The notes under the pieces were generated by a model, which was given only the letters and a program-made list of their open reading frames with translations, had not been told where the DNA came from and searched no databases. DNA of 14,909 nt from an uncultured Bacteroidota bacterium (GTDB lineage Bacteria; Bacteroidota; Bacteroidia; B-17B0; Aurantibacillaceae). Positions 6,910 to 13,704 of the stretch are shown here, piece after piece (the stretch's first letter is position 1; each line of letters begins with the position of its first letter). The position numbers were made by a program, and so were the translations under genes. Location of the stretch: the NCBI GenBank assembly GCA_937868675.1, contig CALMNJ010000509.1, positions 1-14,909 of the forward strand, read 5' to 3'.

Positions 6910-8372
6910 AAAAAAAGGCCGGATATTTTCTGCTCCTGATTGCACTTCTTCCTTTGTCATGCACGCGCAAGGTGGGCCTTGTTAACTTTGGAGATTATCC
7001 TCACGATATCGGAAAAATAATCAACGTAAGCTGTTCGGTAAGCGGTTGCCACAATGCAGTGAGTGCGCCTGCAGCAGCCTCACTCAATCTGGAAACCTGG
7101 AGCGCTATGTTTAAAGGGTCTTCCAGCGGTTCGCCGGTAATACCATACAGCAGCAGGTTTTCATCACTTTGTTATTTTATTAATACATACAGTGGCCTTG
7201 GGGCACAGAATATTCCTACCATGCCGTTGAATGCAGACGTCCTGAGTTTTGACGAGGTAAAAAAAATAAAGGACTGGATTGATGCAGGTGCGCCCGACCG
7301 GCATGGAAATGTGATGTGGTCGGAGGTTAACCGCAAAAAGTTGTATGCCGTAAACCAGGGCTGTGATGTGGTAACTGTTCTGGATGCTGAAACGCAATTA
7401 CCCATCCGCTATGTAAATGTGGGCAATAAACCTGAAATCGAGTCTCCGCATCAGGTGAGGGTTTCGCCCGACGGAACATTCTGGTATGTGATATTTACGG
7501 CAAATAACGTGATGCAAAAATTCCGCTGCAGCGACGATAGTTATGTCGGGGATATTCCTCTGTCGCCTTACGCGGCCGGACAAAGCAGCAATCCTGACGA
7601 CGATGCATACGACTGGAACAGTTTTGTGATATCAAAAGACGGTAAGAAGGCGTATTGCGCATCGTTGAACAAAAACGGAAAACTGGCGGCGCTTGATCTG
7701 ACCAATCTCAAACTGCTGCATTATCAGGCAGGGTTTGTTTATTCTCACGGTGTGGCGCTTAATGCGGCGGGCGACAGGGTTTATGTAACCGCTCAGCAGG
7801 GCAATTTTATCACCCGCATTGATACGGGCTTTGTGTTTGGCACATTCGAAATACCGATCGAAAACGGAGCCAGCGTAAATTATTCCAGTTCGCTTGATGC
7901 GCATGATATAATCCTGAGTCCCGATGGATTAAGTTTCTGGATTACCTGCCAGAAGAGCAATGAGGTTCGGGTGTTTCATATCGCTTCGGGGCAGGTAACT
8001 GCGGTTGTAAGCACTGGTCTTTTTCCGCAGGAAATTGTTTACAGCAACCGACACAACGCATATTATATAAGCTGCACCAACGATACCGTTAGTGGCGCTT
8101 ACGGTTCGGTGGTTAAAATTGACGGAAACAGTTTTGTGCCAACAAAATTGTATTGTGGTTTTCAGCCCCATGGTGTAGCGGTTGACGAACGAAGTGATCT
8201 GCTGTATGTTTTGTCGCGCAATTTGCTCACGCGGGGCCCTTTGCCGCATCATACCAACCAGTGTGGCGGGCGCAATGGTTATGTCAGTTTTGTGGAATTG
8301 AACACATTCCGGCTGCTGCCAAAAAAATATGAGCTTAGCTCCGACCCATATTTTATCTTTGCACAGCCGTGA
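6906..8372 (+). CDS. Lipoprotein with c-type cytochrome domain and YVTN-like beta-propeller
   Basis: With a TTG start at 6906-6908 this is a 488-residue lipoprotein. KKKAGYFLLLIALLPLSC is a lipoprotein signal with the lipidated cysteine at C19. A GTG at 6876 would add ten residues (HYQKNSETG) and is the alternative start. Residues about 34-130 form a small heme domain: C43-SVSG-C48-H49 is a CX4CH heme site, M106 in PTMPLNA is a probable axial ligand, and IKDWIDAGAPDRHG closes the domain, as in planctomycete-type cytochrome c domains. Residues about 137-488 are propeller blades with repeats such as VRVSPDGTFWYV, VISKDGKKAYC, IILSPDGLSFWI and GVAVDERSDLLYVLSR, typical of YVTN / lactonase-fold proteins. 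It should sit in the envelope facing the periplasm or outside and handle electrons or a redox substrate. It overlaps the gene before and the gene after, so the three are translated together. Confidence 0.85.
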   Translation: MKKKAGYFLLLIALLPLSCTRKVGLVNFGDYPHDIGKIINVSCSVSGCHNAVSAPAAASLNLETWSAMFKGSSSGSPVIPYSSRFSSLCYFINTYSGLGAQNIPTMPLNADVLSFDEVKKIKDWIDAGAPDRHGNVMWSEVNRKKLYAVNQGCDVVTVLDAETQLPIRYVNVGNKPEIESPHQVRVSPDGTFWYVIFTANNVMQKFRCSDDSYVGDIPLSPYAAGQSSNPDDDAYDWNSFVISKDGKKAYCASLNKNGKLAALDLTNLKLLHYQAGFVYSHGVALNAAGDRVYVTAQQGNFITRIDTGFVFGTFEIPIENGASVNYSSSLDAHDIILSPDGLSFWITCQKSNEVRVFHIASGQVTAVVSTGLFPQEIVYSNRHNAYYISCTNDTVSGAYGSVVKIDGNSFVPTKLYCGFQPHGVAVDERSDLLYVLSRNLLTRGPLPHHTNQCGGRNGYVSFVELNTFRLLPKKYELSSDPYFIFAQP

Positions 8373-8797
8373 CAGACGTTAACGAGTTATTAAAATACCA
8401 GCCATTATTGTTGTTTGACGGCGAGTGTGGGTTTTGTAACCATGCCGTTCAGTTTGTACTTAAACACGAGCGTAATAAAAAGCTGTACTTCGTAGCGCTG
8501 CAATCGCCGGAGGGAAAGGCGTTGCGCGAATATTTTGAAATTGACCCGGGCATTGACAGCATGATCTTTATCCGCGACTACGAGGCCCATATTAAATCCT
8601 GTGCGGCCCTGAGGGTGACCCAGTACATGCGGGGCCTGTGGCCGCTCATGTCGGTTTTTATTATTGTTCCGCCTTTTATCCGCAATTGGGTTTATAATTT
8701 TTTTGCCAGTCGGCGCATGAAGTTTTTCGGCAGGGTAAAGCACTGTGCATGGCTCGAGAATGAAGACAGGCAGCGTTTTCTGGACCGGAGGAAATGA
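8369..8797 (+). CDS. DCC-family (DUF393) thiol-disulfide oxidoreductase-like protein
   Basis: This is a 142-residue protein with the family signature LLLFDGECGFCN at 13-24. D17, C20 and C23 give the DxxCxxC core that names the DCC group, on a thioredoxin-like fold. SMIFIRD and the SCAALRV segment follow the usual order, then GLWPLMSVFIIVPPFIRNWVYNFFA, a hydrophobic stretch common in the family that may touch the membrane. The C-terminal KHCAWL is also typical. No signal peptide is seen, so it is probably cytoplasmic. The start is a GTG at 8369-8371 overlapping the TGA of the cytochrome-propeller gene by four bases, a sign of translational coupling. DCC proteins are presumed redox enzymes, but their substrate is unknown; many occur with HTTM membrane proteins, and one is encoded at 2138-2983. 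The gene after it is convergent, 34 bases away, with no clear terminator between. Confidence 0.85.
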   Translation: MTDVNELLKYQPLLLFDGECGFCNHAVQFVLKHERNKKLYFVALQSPEGKALREYFEIDPGIDSMIFIRDYEAHIKSCAALRVTQYMRGLWPLMSVFIIVPPFIRNWVYNFFASRRMKFFGRVKHCAWLENEDRQRFLDRRK

Positions 8798-8831
8798 GGG
8801 GCTTTGGATTTAATAGGGGCTGAATTGCGCC

Positions 8832-10709
8832 TTAATCAAAAAACTCCCAGGTAATACCGAAGCGCAGGGCAAAATCGTTTTGCTGGTAGCCCGCTACAAA
8901 AGAGTAGTTGGTGTATAAAAACTTTTGCAGTACATTTTCGGCTTTCACAAAAACGGACACGGGCCTGATGCGGGCATTAAAATAAACATCCACAAAGGGA
9001 CAGGAGGCTGTTTTGTAGCGGTTTTGCAAATAAAACGACTGCGTGGCGGGCATATAGGCGTAGCCGTAAAAGGACTGATATATCTGTGCCTGGGTGCCCA
9101 ACTGCAACTGCAGGATGTTTTTGAGCAGATTTCCTGTGTAATACAATCTGGCAGTGGTGGTGTTTTGCGGAAGGCGCACATAGGCCTCGTGTGATGTTTG
9201 CTGATAGGTGTGCTGCAACAGAAGCCCGATATGTTTAAAAAGCACTTTCGAAAACCCGACAGAAACAGCCAGATTTTCGATGGTTTTATCGTACTGGCGA
9301 GGAAGCGCAAACTCATCGAAGTAGAGATACCGGAATAGGTTCTGGTAAATTATTCCCAGCGAAAAAGTTCTGGCAAACCCAATGGAAGCCGAGGCCTGAA
9401 CGGTGTTCTGCGATTTGAAATTATTTCCGGCCCAAATAAAGTGATTGCTGTTCCAGGTATTATATATGTAATCGGGGTTGCGGCTTTCGGCAATCACATC
9501 CAGGTGGAGATCGCTTTTCTTTTTGAAGTCGAGGTAGTACACAATATTATTTTCAAGTTTGTAATTGGTTTTCATTGGGCCGCTTACAATATACTGCGCA
9601 TTAAAACGATTATTGTACCTGCGATTCAGAAGGCTGTCGGTGTTATACGAATTACCAAACTGAAGATCGGCGGTAACAAGGTGATTCATAAACAGGCTGT
9701 CGGATTTTTGCCACACCTTGTTTATCTCATTTCTGTAACCCGCAGCAAGGCCATATTTACCACTACCCCCTTTCACCGTATAAAGGGCTTCATTAAGTAG
9801 TTGCATTACATGCGAACTGTCTTTGGTACTGAGGCTATCGTAATAAGAGTAGCGATAAAAATTCTCATTGTGAATATTCAGGTCTTTAAAGCGATAGGCA
9901 TTGCCAGCGTAAGTTGATCGAAGCTGAATAAAGTGTTTTGCTTTAAGGAGAGAATCAGGTTGTCGGTCAAGCCTGAACCACGGATTGAGAACTACTTTTG
10001 TTTCGCTGTTATAGCGGCTGGCTGAGTTGGTTTTTACCGCCAGCAATTCTTTGTTGAGCGACTTTGTAGAGTCGGTTAACTGCACAGCTTCAATACCGCC
10101 GCTTTCCTGAAACCGGTTACCGTTGTTGAGCACATAAAAATAATAACCCCGGTTATTTTTGCGGTTGCTGTAGTTGCTGCTCAGGTAAAAGTTATTGGTG
10201 TACGATTGTTGTTTGTTATAATAACCCAGCGAGGTGTAACGGTTGAAGCGTATGGCAATGTTCATCCTGTTTTTGAGTGTTTGGGTAAAAAGCATTCTGA
10301 ACATCTGAAGTTGTTTTGTGCCGGCAATACCCGTAAGTTGTGCATAAGGCCCCATGCTATGATAGTACTGCACATCACGATCGCGGATCTGATCATTTAG
10401 CAGTGCGGTGTTGTAAAGCCTGAATCCGGGGTTGTTGCTGCCATATCCGATCAGGTAGTTTGGCGAGGAGAGGCCAATATTGCCCATAAAGTTGCGCGGG
10501 CTGAAGTGCGAAAGGTTGTTTAAGGAAGTGTCGGGATAGGCGGCGGTAAATGTGCTGAGGAGGTTGTTTTGCTCGCTTTTTACCAACAGGTAATTTGGAT
10601 TAACTGAATAACCGGCCTGTGCTTTTACCTGGGACGCGAACCCACCAAAAAGTAAAACGAGCGTTACTTTTAAAACAAAGTTTATGTTGCGGCAATGTGC
10701 TGCTGGCAC
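8832..10709 (-). CDS. Putative outer-membrane porin (Porin_10-like beta-barrel)
   Basis: This 625-residue protein has an N-terminal export signal (VLKVTLVLLFGGF) ending near KAQ at 29-31. The rest is made of alternating polar and hydrophobic beta-strands rich in Tyr, Asn, Phe and Arg, with Tyr/Asn-rich turns. It ends in FALRFGITWEFFD, an aromatic-rich last strand as expected for insertion by the Bam machinery. The segment around residues 85-200 (YNTALLNDQI, AGTKQLQMFRMLFTQTL and the N/Y-rich strands after it) fits the Bacteroidota putative porin family that I know as Porin_10. It would be an outer-membrane channel of unknown substrate. The start is a GTG at 10709-10707; no ATG lies nearby in frame. 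It is the last gene of the minus-strand run, 109 bases after the patatin gene, so it may have its own promoter, although I saw no clear one. Confidence 0.75.
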   Translation of the reverse strand: MPAAHCRNINFVLKVTLVLLFGGFASQVKAQAGYSVNPNYLLVKSEQNNLLSTFTAAYPDTSLNNLSHFSPRNFMGNIGLSSPNYLIGYGSNNPGFRLYNTALLNDQIRDRDVQYYHSMGPYAQLTGIAGTKQLQMFRMLFTQTLKNRMNIAIRFNRYTSLGYYNKQQSYTNNFYLSSNYSNRKNNRGYYFYVLNNGNRFQESGGIEAVQLTDSTKSLNKELLAVKTNSASRYNSETKVVLNPWFRLDRQPDSLLKAKHFIQLRSTYAGNAYRFKDLNIHNENFYRYSYYDSLSTKDSSHVMQLLNEALYTVKGGSGKYGLAAGYRNEINKVWQKSDSLFMNHLVTADLQFGNSYNTDSLLNRRYNNRFNAQYIVSGPMKTNYKLENNIVYYLDFKKKSDLHLDVIAESRNPDYIYNTWNSNHFIWAGNNFKSQNTVQASASIGFARTFSLGIIYQNLFRYLYFDEFALPRQYDKTIENLAVSVGFSKVLFKHIGLLLQHTYQQTSHEAYVRLPQNTTTARLYYTGNLLKNILQLQLGTQAQIYQSFYGYAYMPATQSFYLQNRYKTASCPFVDVYFNARIRPVSVFVKAENVLQKFLYTNYSFVAGYQQNDFALRFGITWEFFD

Positions 10710-10818
10710 GAGGGTAAAGCTAAGAAAATTTGCGCTTTAGAGGCCGTTGATTTAAATGGTGTGTTTGCACAAATGCGGGGAGAAAACTTAATTTTTGTGA
10801 AGTTTTCCTGCGTTGCAT

Positions 10819-11850
10819 TCAGAATTTTCCAAAAAAATGTTCTTCCACATCGAAGGTGGATTTACGGCCCACTTCATGAAATTCGTTATGGATCCAGTGT
10901 TCGGCAGTTTCACGCCCTTTTTGTTTAAGGTCCAGTAAAAAATCCCAGGAAGTATTCATTTTGCTGCTATAGCTAAGCTGGCTCAGCGAATTATAACCGC
11001 TGATGGTGTGTATAAAAATCTCGCGGTTCTCTTTGTTGTCAACGTTCAGTATGCCATTTCTTATCAGTTCGTTACGGTAGTGTATCAGCTTCATTTCATT
11101 AATAAGGCTGCTGTTGAACGAGATTTCATTCACCCGGTCGGCGATGTCGCGCGCTGTGGTTGGTACCGAATTAATTTTTATGGAGTTTATTTTCACAAGC
11201 AATATATCGTGGATGCTTGTGTTGGTAATGAGCGGAAATATGGGAGGGTTACCCATATAGCCCCCGTCCCAGTAGTATTCGCCGTCAATTTCCACGGCCT
11301 GGAACAGGAAGGGCAGACAGGCCGAAGCCATCACGCTCTCCACGGTAATGTCGTTGTTGGTGAAAATTTTTGAACGGTTTGTTTTTACGTTGGTGGCGCA
11401 AATAAACAGTTTCTTTTTATTATAAAGATGCAGCTCCTCAAAATCAATAAGCCCGTTTAAGATGTCGCGTAGCGGATTATAATTAAAGGGATTGAAGTTG
11501 TAAGGCGACATGACCTGCGAGATGGCATTAAAAAACATGTAGCCGGGGCTGTTGTAGATATCGCCGTTGCTGTAGGCCTTATCAAATATACCGGGCTTAA
11601 ACATAAAGCTGCCGCTCATGGCTATTTTGCGCCAAAGCTCCTCCAGAAGTTCTTTTGCTTTTGCCGGTCCCCCCAGGTGCAGGCCGTAAGCGCAGGTCAC
11701 GGCATTTACAGCGCCGGCGCTGGTTCCGCACATGGCATCGGCCACCAGATCATCTTCTTCCAGCAGTCTGTCGAGCACGCCCCACGTAAAGGCGCCGTGG
11801 GCGCCACCGCCCTGAAGGGCCAATCCAACTTGTTTTTTTTCGCCGATCAT
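10819..11850 (-). CDS. Patatin-like phospholipase
   Basis: This 343-residue serine hydrolase has the full patatin catalytic set. The oxyanion loop is GGGAHG at 14-19. The nucleophile elbow is GTSAG at 42-46 with S44. The partner aspartate is D195 in YYWDGGYMGNPP. The ASACLP motif at 175-180 is also conserved. These enzymes use a Ser-Asp dyad to cleave acyl chains from phospholipids or related lipids. No signal peptide is present (MIGEKKQVGLALQGGG), so it probably acts in the cytoplasm on the inner membrane. The C-terminal 130 residues are helical, polar and unlike the core, and might give specificity. It starts at an ATG 26 bases after the stop of the TPR lipoprotein gene and reads in the same direction, so it belongs to the same operon by spacing. 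The true substrate cannot be told from sequence. Confidence 0.9.
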   Translation of the reverse strand: MIGEKKQVGLALQGGGAHGAFTWGVLDRLLEEDDLVADAMCGTSAGAVNAVTCAYGLHLGGPAKAKELLEELWRKIAMSGSFMFKPGIFDKAYSNGDIYNSPGYMFFNAISQVMSPYNFNPFNYNPLRDILNGLIDFEELHLYNKKKLFICATNVKTNRSKIFTNNDITVESVMASACLPFLFQAVEIDGEYYWDGGYMGNPPIFPLITNTSIHDILLVKINSIKINSVPTTARDIADRVNEISFNSSLINEMKLIHYRNELIRNGILNVDNKENREIFIHTISGYNSLSQLSYSSKMNTSWDFLLDLKQKGRETAEHWIHNEFHEVGRKSTFDVEEHFFGKF

Positions 11851-11876
11851 TATTCAGAGAGCCGCCAAATATACCA

Positions 11877-12902
11877 TTATTTCAAATTATCGAGTGCCCT
11901 TGCCGCGTCGTCGTAATCGGGCTTTAGCTTTAAACAGAGCTCGTAGTCGGCTCTGGCGCTTTGCTTATCGTTAAGCTGGGTGTAGGTGCAAGCGCGTGCA
12001 AAATAGGCTTCAAGGTATTGGGGGTTGGCTGCAATGGCTTTGGTGAAATAATCAAGGGCTATTTTAGGTTCCTTTTTTAGTTCCAGATAAATGGCCCCCA
12101 GATTATAGAGGCAGTTTTCGCAGTTTCCTTTTGATACAATGCTTTTATATTCGGCAATGGCTTCATCGTTTTTTCCAATATCCTGCAGCAGTTTGGCTCT
12201 GGCGTATTGATAGCTGAGGTCGGAAGGACTCAGGCGTATGGCATTTTCGTAATACTGCATTGCCAGTGGATTTTTGCGGGCGGCGTAAATCACACCCAAA
12301 TCATAAAACGCATCTTTGTATGCGTTGTCCTGCTCGGTGGCGGTTACAAGGCTTGATATGGCTTTTGCCGTGTCGCCGCTTTCGCGATAAATACTGCCTT
12401 TTATGTAATACGCCCTGGCAATATTCTCATCTATTTTAAGGGCTTTGTTTACATATTCAATGGCTTTCTGATATTGTTTCACCAAAAAATACAACTCCGA
12501 AAGTTTAAGCAGGGTTTCGGTATTGTCGGGAAATTTTTTTTCGGCGCTTTCCAGAAGTTCTTTCGCCTGCCGGGTATTGTTGTTGCTGAAAAAAACGTCA
12601 ACCAGCGCCAGATAATATTTCGCGTTCAGGCTGTCCAGTTTAATGGCCCGCCGCGAATCGCTGATGGCTTCTTCAAATTGCCTGAGCCTGAGGTAAAGCG
12701 CGGCCCGTTTGCTGTACAGCTCGGCCAAAGCCGGTTCTTTAAGGATCTGATCGTTCAGTGCTTTGAGCTCGGGCGAATTGAACTGTGCGCTCAGGCTGTC
12801 GGCATGAAGTGCATCGGCTGCACTTTGCCCTTCCTTTTTTTCACCGCAGGCGCCAAGCAAAGCCATGGTTAGTACCGAACAAAAATAAAGGAGTTGTTTC
12901 AT
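11877..12902 (-). CDS. TPR-repeat lipoprotein
   Basis: I place the start at the ATG at 12902-12900, giving 341 residues. A longer frame reaches back to 13007, but it would overlap the preceding gene and bury the signal sequence. MKQLLYFCSVLTMALLGAC is a lipoprotein signal with the lipidated cysteine at C19. A short linker follows, and residues about 57-330 hold eight tetratricopeptide repeats, for example YSKRAALYLRLRQFEEAISD and ARAYYIKGSIYRESGDTAKA. The last ends in LKLKPDYDDAARALDNLK. TPR arrays serve as scaffolds for protein complexes, here in the envelope with unknown partners. Two cysteines four positions apart in GNCENCLYN are unusual in a TPR and could form a disulfide. The start lies two bases after the stop of the CCG-domain gene, so the two are probably cotranscribed. 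Confidence 0.88.
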   Translation of the reverse strand: MKQLLYFCSVLTMALLGACGEKKEGQSAADALHADSLSAQFNSPELKALNDQILKEPALAELYSKRAALYLRLRQFEEAISDSRRAIKLDSLNAKYYLALVDVFFSNNNTRQAKELLESAEKKFPDNTETLLKLSELYFLVKQYQKAIEYVNKALKIDENIARAYYIKGSIYRESGDTAKAISSLVTATEQDNAYKDAFYDLGVIYAARKNPLAMQYYENAIRLSPSDLSYQYARAKLLQDIGKNDEAIAEYKSIVSKGNCENCLYNLGAIYLELKKEPKIALDYFTKAIAANPQYLEAYFARACTYTQLNDKQSARADYELCLKLKPDYDDAARALDNLK

Positions 12903-12904
12903 CT

Positions 12905-13693
12905 TTAAAGGTCGTTTGCGGAGGCAATCAGTTCGGCGATATCCAGCACTTTTGTCTGGTCTTCTTTGTTTTTGTGCTTTACACCATCGGTCATCATGGT
13001 ATTGCAAAATGGACAGCCAACGGCAATTACATCGGGCGATTGCTCCAGGGCCTCTTCGGCGCGCTCGTTGTTCACTTCTTTCGTTCCCTTTTCGGCCTCC
13101 TTAAACATTTGTGCCCCGCCCGCCCCGCAGCAAAGACCTTTGGCACGGCTGCGCTTCATTTCCACAAGTTCTGCGTCCAGTTTTGTAATAATGGCCCGCG
13201 GGGCTTCGTAAACGTTATTGGCACGACCCAGATAGCAGGGGTCGTGAAACACTATTTTTTTACCCTTAAATTCTCCGCCCTGTACTTTTAACCGGCCGCT
13301 GTCAATCAGTTCCTGCACCAGTTGCGTGTGGTGCACCACTTCATAGTTTCCGCCAAGCGCGGGATATTCGTTTTTAAGTGTGTTGAAACAGTGCGGACAA
13401 CCGGTTACTATTTTTTTAATGCTGTAGCCGTTAAGCGTGGTGATGTTCTGCATAGCCTGCATCTGATACAGAAATTCGTTACCTGCCCGCTTTGCCGGAT
13501 CGCCGGTGCAGGATTCTTCGGCTCCCAGTATCGCAAATTTAATGCCTGCGTGATTCAGGATGCGGACAATGGCCTTTGTTATTTTTTTTGCGCGGTCGTC
13601 AAAGCTGCCCGAGCAGCCCACCCAGAAAAGAATTTCGGGGCTTTCGCCTGCCGCTGTCATTTCTGCAACCGTTGGAACTTTGATATTGCTCAT
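12905..13693 (-). CDS. Two-CCG-domain iron-sulfur protein (HdrD/GlpC/LutA-like)
   Basis: This 262-residue cytoplasmic protein has two cysteine-rich CCG domains. The first uses C27 (WVGCSGS), C62 (ESCTGDP) and the pair C99/C102 (TGCPHCFN). The second uses C153 (HDPCYLGR), C188/C189 (LCCGAGG) and C227/C230 (VGCPFCN). The second has the full CC-G signature; the first has a single cysteine where CC is usual. In heterodisulfide reductase HdrB/HdrD such domains bind noncubane 4Fe-4S clusters that reduce disulfides. Relatives in GlpC, GlcF and LutA act with flavin dehydrogenases. No flavin partner is visible here; the natural partner is the membrane ferredoxin protein encoded 11 bases upstream, and together they would mimic an HdrD-like unit split in two. 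The ATG at 13693 is well placed. The electron acceptor is unknown. Confidence 0.88.
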   Translation of the reverse strand: MSNIKVPTVAEMTAAGESPEILFWVGCSGSFDDRAKKITKAIVRILNHAGIKFAILGAEESCTGDPAKRAGNEFLYQMQAMQNITTLNGYSIKKIVTGCPHCFNTLKNEYPALGGNYEVVHHTQLVQELIDSGRLKVQGGEFKGKKIVFHDPCYLGRANNVYEAPRAIITKLDAELVEMKRSRAKGLCCGAGGAQMFKEAEKGTKEVNNERAEEALEQSPDVIAVGCPFCNTMMTDGVKHKNKEDQTKVLDIAELIASANDL

Positions 13694-13704
13694 GATTGAA
13701 TTCT

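Noticed and set aside
8798..8831. Bidirectional terminator between the convergent DCC and porin genes
   Set aside because: No inverted repeat followed by a T tract could be found in the 34 bases; there is only a direct repeat of GGGGCT.
12903..13007. N-terminal extension of the TPR lipoprotein back to 13007
   Set aside because: It overlaps the CCG-domain gene, is very basic and would hide a clean lipoprotein signal that begins at 12902.
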